Shown here: piece after piece, positions 6,057-12,557 of the stretch
Numbering within the stretch: the first letter of the stretch is position 1
How the letters are laid out: each line of letters begins with the position of its first letter
Assembly: GCA_902494465.1 (NCBI GenBank)
Contig: CABUTH010000027.1
Span: 1-16,374, forward strand
Length of the DNA stretch: 16,374 nt
Origin: an uncultured Collinsella sp.
GTDB taxonomy: Bacteria > Actinomycetota > Coriobacteriia > Coriobacteriales > Coriobacteriaceae
Direction: 5' to 3'
Notes under the pieces: model-generated
Told to the model about the DNA's origin: nothing
The model's input: only the letters and a program-made list of their open reading frames with translations
Database searches by the model: none
Translations under genes and position numbers: made by a program

Positions 6057-7415
6057 ATGGCAGCAACTGAGCAGCTGTTCAACGTTCGTGAGCGCAAGCG
6101 CTTTGAACGTCACGACATTTGGGAACGCATCGCCGAGAACGGCACGATTTCCGCCGCCGTCATGGTCTTCGCCGCTATCGCCGCCGTTATCTGCGCCAAC
6201 ACCGATGCCTACGAGGCCATCCATCACTTTTTGGAGACCCCGCTGTATGTGGGCCTGGACAACCTTACGGCTGGTCTCACCGTTGAGCTTTTCGTCAACG
6301 ACTTCCTCATGGCGATTTTCTTTTTGTTGGTGGGCATTGAGCTTAAGTACGAGATGACGGTCGGCGAGCTCAAAAACCCGCGTCAGGCCATGCTTCCCAT
6401 GCTGGCAGCCGTGGGCGGCGTCGTCGTTCCCGCCTGCATCTACCTGATCTTTAACCATGCCGGCGCGCACAACGGCTGGGCCATTCCCATGGCAACCGAT
6501 ATTGCCTTTGCGCTGGGCGTGCTGTCGCTTTTGGGCAATCGCGTGCCCAACGGCGTGCGCGTGTTCTTCTCGACGCTCGCCATCGCCGACGACCTCATCT
6601 CCATCGCCGCCATCGCCATTTTCTACGGTCAGAGCCCCAATCCGTTTTGGTTGGGCGCCGCCGCGCTTGTGACCTGCGCGCTCGTGTGGCTCAACAAGAC
6701 GCAGCATTACCGCCTTGCCCCGTATTCGGTACTGGGTCTGCTGTTGTGGTTCTGCATGTTCAAGAGCGGCGTACATGCCACGCTTGCTGGCGTCATCTTG
6801 GCCTTTACCATCCCGGCCAAGTGCGGCGTCAAGCTCGATAGCCTCACCGATTGGTTGGGCGAGTGCCTGCCGCTGCTCGATGACCGTTACGATGACGAGG
6901 CACACATCCTGGGCCAGCATGACTTTACCGTCTCGACCACCAAGGTCGAGCGCGTCATGCACCGCGTGACCCCGCCGCTCATCCGCATGGAGCGTCTGAT
7001 CTCCACGCCGGTCAACTTTGTGATCCTGCCGATCTTTGCGTTCGTAAACGCTCAGGTTCGCTTAGTGGGCGTGGACATGAGCACGCTGCTCACCGACCCG
7101 GTGACGCTCGGCGTGTACTTTGGCATGCTGCTGGGCAAGCCGATCGGCATCTTTGGTATGACGTTTGCCCTGGTTAAGCTTAAGGCCTGCGAGCTGCCGC
7201 ACAATGTCAACTGGCACATGATTGCCGGCGTGGGCATTCTGGGCGGTATCGGCTTTACCATGTCGATTCTCATCAGCGGCCTTGCCTTCCCGACGGCCCA
7301 GTTTGAGGTTCTTGCAGCCAAGGCCGCTATTCTCGCCGGCTCTGTCACCGCGGCCGTGCTTGGCATGATCTACATGAGTGTGATCTGCAAGCACCCCGCG
7401 ACCAAGGACGAGTAA
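6057..7415 (+). CDS. nhaA: Na+/H+ antiporter NhaA
   Basis: Inner-membrane antiporter that expels Na+ (and Li+) in exchange for protons, for pH and salt homeostasis. 452 residues with about 12 hydrophobic segments. The functional residues of E. coli NhaA are recognisable: D148 in PMATDIAFALGVL (D133 there), D178-D179 in LAIADDL (D163/D164), and K361 in MLLGKPIG (K300). It is ~64 residues longer than the E. coli protein. The extra length is an N-terminal hydrophilic stretch of ~30 residues (RERKRFERHD) and a charged cytoplasmic-looking loop at ~260-315 with DDRYDDEA. The ATG at 6057 has gaaaggag 6 bases upstream. It is a monocistronic gene with a structured leader. Confidence 0.96.
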   Translation: MAATEQLFNVRERKRFERHDIWERIAENGTISAAVMVFAAIAAVICANTDAYEAIHHFLETPLYVGLDNLTAGLTVELFVNDFLMAIFFLLVGIELKYEMTVGELKNPRQAMLPMLAAVGGVVVPACIYLIFNHAGAHNGWAIPMATDIAFALGVLSLLGNRVPNGVRVFFSTLAIADDLISIAAIAIFYGQSPNPFWLGAAALVTCALVWLNKTQHYRLAPYSVLGLLLWFCMFKSGVHATLAGVILAFTIPAKCGVKLDSLTDWLGECLPLLDDRYDDEAHILGQHDFTVSTTKVERVMHRVTPPLIRMERLISTPVNFVILPIFAFVNAQVRLVGVDMSTLLTDPVTLGVYFGMLLGKPIGIFGMTFALVKLKACELPHNVNWHMIAGVGILGGIGFTMSILISGLAFPTAQFEVLAAKAAILAGSVTAAVLGMIYMSVICKHPATKDE

Positions 7416-7505
7416 GAGCGCGAAAACCGGCTCCAGAACCGATTCGGGCGCGTTCAAAATGCGGATTCGGGCGGTGCTTGCCGCCTGCCAGACGCGCCAG
7501 CGGTC

Positions 7506-7550
7506 AAAAAACGCCGTTTGTGAGTACTGTCACAAACGGCGTATCATTTT
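7506..7550. terminator. Bidirectional intrinsic terminator after nhaA
   Basis: A perfect 13-base stem acgccgtttgtga (7511-7523) with its complement at 7530-7542, loop gtactg. On the plus strand it is followed by atcatttt; on the minus strand it runs straight into TTTTTT (7511-7506). It serves nhaA from the left, 95 bases after its stop, and would block minus-strand transcripts from the right even better. Confidence 0.82.
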
Positions 7551-7741
7551 AGGTGCGGAAAATAATGAACAAAGTTATAAGAACTGTATGTTAATGAGTG
7601 ACCATCGACTTCCAATTTGGCGCTAGCTGACGGTGATTAGGAAGTTTCAAGTCGAGTTTTGCCGATTTCGACCAAGAATCGCTGCTACTAAAAAGGTAAC
7701 AGTACTCATATTTGCCCTTTTTTGGCCACAAGCCCTAAAAC
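7551..7741. other. AT-richer intergenic spacer, no gene seen
   Basis: About 190 bases of lower GC than the surroundings. A 66-codon plus-strand frame begins at 7633, but it lacks a ribosome site and runs into the small minus-strand gene, so I do not call it. The 10-mer acagtactca (7699-7708) is the inverse of tgagtactgt in the nhaA terminator loop region (7521-7530), and the match extends to 12 of 13. No other structure is clear. Confidence 0.4.
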
Positions 7742-7790
7742 AAGCCTCGCCAAGGTCGGGAAGCGGGCCAAATCGCCGGCCTCGAGGCTT
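7742..7790 (-). terminator. Possible terminator of the small minus-strand gene
   Basis: Arms aagcctcg (7742-7749) and cgaggctt (7783-7790) are perfect inverted copies. Read on the minus strand, the stem is followed by gtttt. The left edge overlaps the stop codon of the 7789-8043 gene. The long loop and short T-run make it weaker than the others. Confidence 0.4.
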
Positions 7791-8043
7791 ATTCCACGGT
7801 TCCGTAGACGGCGCCCCAGCCGTGGGCGGCTAGGGCCGAGTTAAGCTGGTCACACAGCGACTGGCGGTCGTAATAGCCGGGCGGTAGCAGGTTGACGATT
7901 TCCATGAGATCGGGCGCCAGGTCCAAGATTTCGGCCTGTACGATCAGGTCCAGGCGGTCGATGGCATGGCGGTCGTAAAACAGCCCGTCGACCAGGCGCT
8001 GCAGGTCGCCGAATTCCTCGGCCCTAAACGATCCGTACTCCAT
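7789..8043 (-). CDS. Small hypothetical protein, 84 residues
   Basis: I do not recognise this family. The start at 8043 (MEYGSFRAEEF) has a very strong ribosome site, aaggagg, 5 bases upstream, which is the main reason to believe the gene. An in-frame start 17 codons further up has none. The product is acidic, soluble-looking and mostly helical, with leucine/isoleucine spacing in LQRLVDGLFYDRHAI and LDLIVQAEILDLAPDLMEI and an ending rich in aromatic and glycine residues (GWGAVYGTVE). It has no Cys pair, signal peptide or membrane segment. It is divergent from the aminotransferase gene with 149 bases between, and ends at a terminator-like hairpin. Confidence 0.7.
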   Translation of the reverse strand: MEYGSFRAEEFGDLQRLVDGLFYDRHAIDRLDLIVQAEILDLAPDLMEIVNLLPPGYYDRQSLCDQLNSALAAHGWGAVYGTVE

Positions 8044-8145
8044 AGTGCCTCCTTGGGCGCCCCACGCCGCCATGCGCGGCGATTCGTAATTCATTGCGAT
8101 GAACTTAATCTATCACGGCTTCATACCGTTGCGGCGGTGGCGGTC

Positions 8146-8151
8146 TATACT
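8146..8151 (+). promoter_or_regulatory. Probable -10 box of the aminotransferase gene
   Basis: TATACT, 41 bases before the start codon and followed by ta as in strong -10 elements. The hexamer 17 bases upstream (ataccg) is a poor -35. The same ctatactt string recurs before the tat genes at 9935-9942. Confidence 0.45.
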
Positions 8152-8192
8152 TAGACGAACTGCAACGTACCGCTTCGCGAAAGGTCGCACCC

Positions 8193-9497
8193 ATGCAGAC
8201 GATCTACCAGAAGATGGAAACCACCGAACTCGATGCCGCCATCGAGGCGCTCAAAGCCGAGGTCGCCGAGGTCAAGGCCAAGGGCCTGGCGCTCGACATG
8301 GCCCGCGGCAAGCCGTCGCCCTCCCAGGTGGACATCTCTCGACCCATGCTCGATATCCTCAATGCCGATGCCGATCTGCACGACGGCAACGTTGACTGCT
8401 CCAACTACGGCTGCTTTGAGGGCATTCCCTCGGCACGCAAGCTGGCGGGGGAGTTCCTGGGTTGCCCTGCCGAGCAGACGCTCGTACTGGGTTCGTCGAG
8501 CCTTTTGATCGAGCACGATATCGCCGGTATGTTCTGGCGCTGTGGCTCGTGCGGCAGCGAGCCCTGGGACGCCTACGAGGCCGCGCACGATGGCAAGAAG
8601 GTCAAGTTCCTGTGCCCCGTTCCCGGCTACGATCGCCACTTTGGCATCACCGCCGATCTGGGTATCGAGAACGTCCCCGTTACGATGACCGACAACGGCC
8701 CCGACATGGACGAGGTCGAGCGCCTGGTTGCTGCCGACGACTCCATCAAGGGTATCTGGTGCGTGCCCAAGTATTCCAACCCCACGGGCATCACCTTTAG
8801 CGAGGGCACCGTGCGCCGCCTAGTCGAGATGCCCACGGCCGCGCCCGATTTCCGCATCTTCTGGGACAACGCCTACTGCGTGCATGACCTGTACGACGAG
8901 ACCAACGAACTCGCCAACATCTTTGACCTCGCTCGCGCGGCGGGCACCGAGGACCGTGTGGTGGCCTTTGCCTCGACGTCCAAGATCACCTTCCCGGGCG
9001 CCGGCATCGGCTTTATCGGTGCGAGCCCCGCGGTTATCGCCGAGTTCTCCAAGCGCCTGAAGGCCGGCCTCATCAGCGCCGACAAGCTCAACCAGCTGCG
9101 TCACGTGCGCTTCCTTCCCACCATCGAGGCGGTTAAGGAGCACATGAAAAAGCATGCCGAGTTCCTGCGTCCGCGCTTTGAGGCCGTCGAGCGCAAGCTC
9201 ACCGAGGGCTTGGGCGACACGGGCTGCGCCACCTGGACGCACCCCCGCGGCGGCTACTTTGTAAGCTTCGATGGTCCCGAGGGCTCGGCCCAAAAGGTCG
9301 CCGCGCTTTGCGCCGACCTGGGCGTCAAGCTCACGCCGGCCGGTGCCACCTGGCCCTATGGCAAGGACCCGCGCGACACCAACATCCGCATCGCGCCGAG
9401 CTATCCCACGGTCGAGGACCTGGAGGCCGCGCTCGATGTGCTGGTGCTGGCCGTTAAGCTTGTCGCTGCCGAGCTTGCTCGTGCCGAGCGCGCCTAA
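8193..9497 (+). CDS. Aspartate aminotransferase, PLP-dependent, type Ic
   Basis: 434-residue fold-type I PLP enzyme. It resembles the actinobacterial aspartate aminotransferase subgroup Ic (the family of Mycobacterium tuberculosis Rv3722c and corynebacterial AspT), which moves the amino group between glutamate and oxaloacetate to make aspartate. Visible landmarks are the MARGKPSPSQ N-terminal motif, GSSSLLIEHD at ~100, N196 in YSNPTG, the Asp and Tyr of IFWDNAYCVHD, the PLP lysine K264 in ASTSKITFPGAG, and R399 in TNIRIAPSYP for the substrate carboxylate. The start at 8193 has gaaagg 8 bases upstream; a second Met seven codons on is possible. Earlier databases label such proteins MocR-like or just aminotransferase, but there is no DNA-binding domain here. 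The substrate is inferred from family. Confidence 0.88.
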   Translation: MQTIYQKMETTELDAAIEALKAEVAEVKAKGLALDMARGKPSPSQVDISRPMLDILNADADLHDGNVDCSNYGCFEGIPSARKLAGEFLGCPAEQTLVLGSSSLLIEHDIAGMFWRCGSCGSEPWDAYEAAHDGKKVKFLCPVPGYDRHFGITADLGIENVPVTMTDNGPDMDEVERLVAADDSIKGIWCVPKYSNPTGITFSEGTVRRLVEMPTAAPDFRIFWDNAYCVHDLYDETNELANIFDLARAAGTEDRVVAFASTSKITFPGAGIGFIGASPAVIAEFSKRLKAGLISADKLNQLRHVRFLPTIEAVKEHMKKHAEFLRPRFEAVERKLTEGLGDTGCATWTHPRGGYFVSFDGPEGSAQKVAALCADLGVKLTPAGATWPYGKDPRDTNIRIAPSYPTVEDLEAALDVLVLAVKLVAAELARAERA

Positions 9498-9548
9498 CGC
9501 GCGGCTTCCCGTACTATCCGCACTTTCGATACGTAAAGGAGCGTATAC

Positions 9549-9863
9549 ATGGATTTGGGTGTTTCCACCAACCCCACGCCAGAGCTCTACACCATTAAGG
9601 TGACCGGTGAGATCGATATCTCTAACGCCGATAGCCTGCGCAACGCCATCGACCTGGCGCTCGAGCAGCCCACCGAGGCCGTTGAGCTCGATTTTGCCCA
9701 GGTGAGCTACATCGATTCGACGGGCATTGGCGTGCTCGTGGGCGCCGCGCACCACGCGGTCGACCACGGCAAGCGTTTTGGCTGCGTCAACGTGCAGCCC
9801 CCGGTGATGCGCGTGGTTCAGCTGTTGGGTGTCGACCAGGAGATTTCGATCACCGCTGCATGA
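9549..9863 (+). CDS. STAS-domain protein, anti-sigma factor antagonist-like
   Basis: 104 residues forming a single STAS domain of the SpoIIAA/RsbV size. The strand TIKVTGEIDISNADSL starts the domain. The phosphorylation-site motif is YIDSTGIGVLV with S57. The end NVQPPVMRVVQLLGVDQ fits the last strand and helix. In known systems such a protein, when unphosphorylated, binds an anti-sigma kinase and frees a sigma factor. No kinase (RsbW/SpoIIAB type), phosphatase or sigma gene is adjacent, so the partner must be elsewhere. The ribosome site aaaggag lies 6 bases before the ATG. It lies 51 bases after the aminotransferase gene; TACTAT in that spacer may be its own promoter. Confidence 0.88.
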   Translation: MDLGVSTNPTPELYTIKVTGEIDISNADSLRNAIDLALEQPTEAVELDFAQVSYIDSTGIGVLVGAAHHAVDHGKRFGCVNVQPPVMRVVQLLGVDQEISITAA

Positions 9864-9907
9864 TCTTTGCCCCCAAAAGGGCGTGCCGTTTGGCATATGT
9901 TTGTGAT

Positions 9908-9941
9908 GCGCTCGGACGTTTTGGCGTCCGGGCGCTATACT
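9908..9941 (+). promoter_or_regulatory. Inverted repeat abutting the -10 box of the tat genes
   Basis: TATACT at 9936-9941 is a probable -10 box. Directly upstream sits an 11-base inverted repeat, gcgctcggacg (9908-9918) with 9925-9935, one G-U and loop ttttgg. It fills the -35/spacer area. It may be an operator, or the end hairpin of the STAS gene without a T-run. Confidence 0.4.
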
Positions 9942-9984
9942 TGACCGAATGAATAGACGAGTTCCGGCCGAATGGCGCGGTGCG

Positions 9985-10011
9985 GGCTCGACTCACATCG
10001 AGCCTTGGAGG
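9985..10011 (+). promoter_or_regulatory. Hairpin next to the tatA-like ribosome site
   Basis: A perfect 7-base stem ggctcga (9985-9991) with tcgagcc (9998-10004), loop ctcaca, ends two bases before the ribosome site ggagg (10007-10011). It could tune translation of the following GTG-started gene. Confidence 0.35.
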
Positions 10012-10016
10012 TATGT

Positions 10017-10610
10017 GTGTTTGGTATTGGAGAGGGTGAGCTCGCGATCATCGTGGTCTTCGGCTTTTTGCTGTTTGGCCCGGATAAGCTCCCGCAGATG
10101 GGCCGCACGATCGGCCGTGCCATCCGTCAGTTCCGCGAGACGCAGGAAAAGATGACGGCCGTTGTTCAGTCCGAGATTATCGATCCGGTGAGCGAGGCCG
10201 CGTCGGCCCCGGTCAAGCCCAAGAAGGCTGCTGCGACCGACGACGATTCCGATGCGGACGAGGATGCCGCCGAGACGGCAGCGCCCGCCAAGAAGGAGAC
10301 CTTTGCCGAGCGTCGCGCTCGTCTTGCTGCCGAGAAGGCCGCGAGCGAGGGTGCTGCTGAGGGCGAGAATGCTGCCGAGGAGCCTGCGACCGAGGGCGCC
10401 GAGCCCGCCACTGCCGAGTCCGAGGCCACAGCCGCTGTCGAGCCCGAGCCTGCTGCAGAGCCCGAGCCCGAGCCGGCAGAGCCCACGACGGCTGACCTCT
10501 ACGCCCGTCGTCCCCGCAAGCGCAAGGTCGTCGTCGACCAGCTCGCTCGCGAGCTCGAGGTCGAGGACGACGCTGCCGCCGCCGACGCCCCGAAGGGAGG
10601 CGATGAGTAA
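10017..10610 (+). CDS. tatA: Twin-arginine translocase subunit, TatA/TatB type, with long acidic tail
   Basis: Small single-span membrane subunit of the Tat system, which exports folded proteins. I place the start at GTG 10017, giving MFGIGEGELAIIVV as in TatA/TatB proteins, with ggagg 5 bases upstream; the in-frame ATG at 9972 would add 15 atypical residues before the membrane segment. The membrane helix is at ~8-20, then the hinge FGPDKLPQMGR and an amphipathic helix to ~45. The remaining ~150 residues are low complexity, Ala/Glu-rich, with EPEPAAEPEPEPAEP and a basic RRPRKRK patch near the end. The length (197) is more like TatB than TatA, and only one such gene is here, so TatA/TatB assignment is open. 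The stop overlaps the tatC start. Confidence 0.88.
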   Translation: MFGIGEGELAIIVVFGFLLFGPDKLPQMGRTIGRAIRQFRETQEKMTAVVQSEIIDPVSEAASAPVKPKKAAATDDDSDADEDAAETAAPAKKETFAERRARLAAEKAASEGAAEGENAAEEPATEGAEPATAESEATAAVEPEPAAEPEPEPAEPTTADLYARRPRKRKVVVDQLARELEVEDDAAAADAPKGGDE

Positions 10611-11401
10611 TGCCTATCGGACCTGCGCGTATGCCGCTCTTCGATCACCTGGGAGAGCTTCGTCGCCGCCTGACCATCGTAGTCGTGTCGGTGTTTGCCG
10701 CCGCTATCGTGCTGTATTTCGCCACACCCGTGGTGCTCGACATCTTGGAAGACCCCATCCGCTCCTTTGTGCCGGACGGTAAGTTCTACATCACCACCAC
10801 GCTCGGCGGCTTTGGCCTGCGCTTCTCGCTTGCCATCAAGATGGCCGTGGTCATGTGCACGCCCATGATCATCTGGCAGATTCTGGCATTTTTCCTGCCG
10901 GCGCTTCGCCCCAACGAGCGCAAGTGGGTCGTGCCCACGGTGCTCGCCTCGACGGTGCTGTTCTTCCTGGGCGCCATCTTCTGCTACTTCATCATCATTC
11001 CTGCGGGCTTTGAGTGGCTCATCGGCGAGACCTCGGCCGTCGCCACGGCGCTGCCCAATTTGGAGGACTACATCAACATGGAGCTGCTCTTTATGATCGG
11101 CTTTGGTGTGGCGTTTGAGCTGCCGCTCATCATCTTCTACTTGTCCGTCTTCCATATTGTGTCCTATGCGGCCTTCCGCAGCGCCTGGCGCTACGTGTAC
11201 GTAGGCCTGCTCGTGGGTTCGGCTGTGATTACGCCCGACGGCTCGCCCGTTACGCTGGGTCTCATGTATGGCGCCCTGCTCTCGCTCTACGAGATTTCGC
11301 TCGCCATCGCTCGCGTGGTCATTACCGCGCGCGAGGGCAAGGAGGGCCTGTTCGTGAGCCGTCTGGATCTGTTCTCGGACGACGAGGACGACGAGGAGTA
11401 A
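10610..11401 (+). CDS. tatC: Twin-arginine translocase subunit TatC
   Basis: Six-span membrane protein that recognises twin-arginine signal peptides. 263 residues. Hallmarks are FDHLGELRRRL (11-21), FFLPAL...E with E103, FELPLIIF with E170 (both at the same positions as the functional glutamates of E. coli TatC) and the SPVTLGLMYGALLSLYEISL segment near the end. The tail is strongly acidic (SDDEDDEE). It starts within the stop codon of the preceding gene (TAATG), with gggagg upstream, so translation is coupled. hypA begins 6 bases after its stop. Confidence 0.96.
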   Translation: MPIGPARMPLFDHLGELRRRLTIVVVSVFAAAIVLYFATPVVLDILEDPIRSFVPDGKFYITTTLGGFGLRFSLAIKMAVVMCTPMIIWQILAFFLPALRPNERKWVVPTVLASTVLFFLGAIFCYFIIIPAGFEWLIGETSAVATALPNLEDYINMELLFMIGFGVAFELPLIIFYLSVFHIVSYAAFRSAWRYVYVGLLVGSAVITPDGSPVTLGLMYGALLSLYEISLAIARVVITAREGKEGLFVSRLDLFSDDEDDEE

Positions 11402-11407
11402 ATCGGT

Positions 11408-11764
11408 ATGCACGAGGTTGGCATTGTCAACGGCATACTCGATACAGTGATTCGCGCGGCGCGTGGGGCGGGGGCCTCGCGCGCCGTTTTGGTAACGCTT
11501 CGTATCGGGGATATGACCGAGGTCGTGCGCGAGGCACTCGACTTTGCGTGGGAGACGTTTCGCGATGAGGACCCGCTCACGCGCTGCTGCGAGCTTGCCG
11601 TGGAGGAAGTCCATCCACAAAGCGAGTGTCTGGACTGCGGCGAGGTCTTTGAGCACGACCGTTTTCATTGCCGCTGCCCCCAATGTGGCGGCGCCAACGT
11701 GCGCCTACTGCACGGCCGCGAGCTCGATATCGCAAGTATCGAAATCGAAACCCCCGACGATTAG
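11408..11764 (+). CDS. hypA: Hydrogenase nickel insertion protein HypA
   Basis: Nickel metallochaperone that works with HypB to load Ni into [NiFe] hydrogenase (in some species urease). 118 residues, normal length. It starts MHEVGIV, the N-terminal MHE motif whose His2 binds nickel. The zinc site is C74-x-x-C77 with C90-x-x-C93, and an extra Cys88 lies next to it. It begins 6 bases after tatC and its ribosome site lies in the end of tatC (gaggag). No hydrogenase or urease structural gene is in the window. Confidence 0.94.
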   Translation: MHEVGIVNGILDTVIRAARGAGASRAVLVTLRIGDMTEVVREALDFAWETFRDEDPLTRCCELAVEEVHPQSECLDCGEVFEHDRFHCRCPQCGGANVRLLHGRELDIASIEIETPDD

Positions 11765-11819
11765 CCCGCTAGCCATCTGGTGATGGGGTATAAAGGGGCC
11801 AAAGTAAGGAGCGCTAAGT

Positions 11820-12503
11820 ATGGCCGAGAAAACGATTGATATTGCATCGCCGATTCTGTCGCGCAACGAGCGCCTGGCAGATCAGCTGCGTCAGCGATTT
11901 GAGCAGACGAACACCTACGTGATCAACGTGCTGTCGAGCCCCGGCTCGGGTAAGACCACCACGATTCTGGGCACCAACGAGCGCCTGCGTGACAAAGCCA
12001 GCCTGCGCTGTGCTGTCATCGAGGGCGATATCGCCTCGGATGTCGACGCCATCACCATGAAGGAAGCCGGCATGCCCGCCATCCAGATCAACACGGGCGG
12101 CCTGTGCCACCTCGAGGGCAACATGATCATGGAGGCCGTCGACGCCTTCGACCAGGCTGTGGGTCTGGAGAACATCGACGTCATCTTTATCGAAAACGTG
12201 GGCAACCTGGTCTGCCCGGTCGACTTTGACCTGGGCGAGAACCTGTCCATCATGATTCTCTCGGTGCCCGAGGGCGACGACAAGCCCATCAAGTACCCGG
12301 GCATCTTCCAACACGCCGGCGCGCAGCTGCTCAACAAGGTCGACGTGGCTCCGGCTTTCGATTTCGACATGGATAGGTATACTAAGACACTCGATGACCT
12401 CAATCCGCAGGCGCCGCGGTTTGCCGTGAGCGCGCGCAAGGGCGAGGGCATGGATGCCTGGTGCGATTGGCTCATCGGGCAGATTGAGCAAGCAAGGGCG
12501 TAA
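11820..12503 (+). CDS. hypB: Hydrogenase nickel incorporation GTPase HypB
   Basis: SIMIBI-class GTPase that delivers nickel with HypA. 227 residues. The P-loop is SSPGSGKTT (39-47), followed by EGDI (68-71), the metal-binding C96-H97 pair in NTGGLCHLEGNM, IENVGNLVCP at ~154-163, and NKVD as the guanine-specificity motif. The N-terminal CxxCGC motif and the His-rich nickel-storage stretch of some HypB proteins are absent, as in the Helicobacter pylori type. The ribosome site aaggag is 8 bases upstream. A TATAAA at ~11789 could be an extra promoter in the 55-base gap after hypA. Confidence 0.95.
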   Translation: MAEKTIDIASPILSRNERLADQLRQRFEQTNTYVINVLSSPGSGKTTTILGTNERLRDKASLRCAVIEGDIASDVDAITMKEAGMPAIQINTGGLCHLEGNMIMEAVDAFDQAVGLENIDVIFIENVGNLVCPVDFDLGENLSIMILSVPEGDDKPIKYPGIFQHAGAQLLNKVDVAPAFDFDMDRYTKTLDDLNPQAPRFAVSARKGEGMDAWCDWLIGQIEQARA

Positions 12504-12557
12504 GTCGGCCGCCATACGGGCGGGCGTAGCCGCAGAGATACGAGATAGGAGCCTCTT

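Noticed and set aside
4830..6962. 710-codon open frame on the minus strand across ppaC and nhaA
   Set aside because: It lies opposite two genes with every catalytic residue intact, has low-complexity Gly/His/Asp-rich content, and is the usual mirror frame of GCC/GAC-rich genes.
7633..7833. 66-codon plus-strand frame after nhaA
   Set aside because: No ribosome site, overlaps terminators and the better supported minus-strand gene, and the residue mix looks random.
8193..9497. MocR-type regulator (fusion of GntR helix and aminotransferase)
   Set aside because: The protein has only the aminotransferase fold with its PLP lysine and no winged-helix domain at the N-terminus.
11408..12503. HypA/HypB as urease accessory proteins
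   Set aside because: Possible in some species, but no urease or UreE/F/G/H gene is visible and the pair is of the ordinary hydrogenase type.
12518..12528. gggcgggcgta shared with the 1404-1532 element as a second copy
   Set aside because: Only 11 GC-rich bases match, with no partner arm nearby. It is noted but not enough to call a second element.
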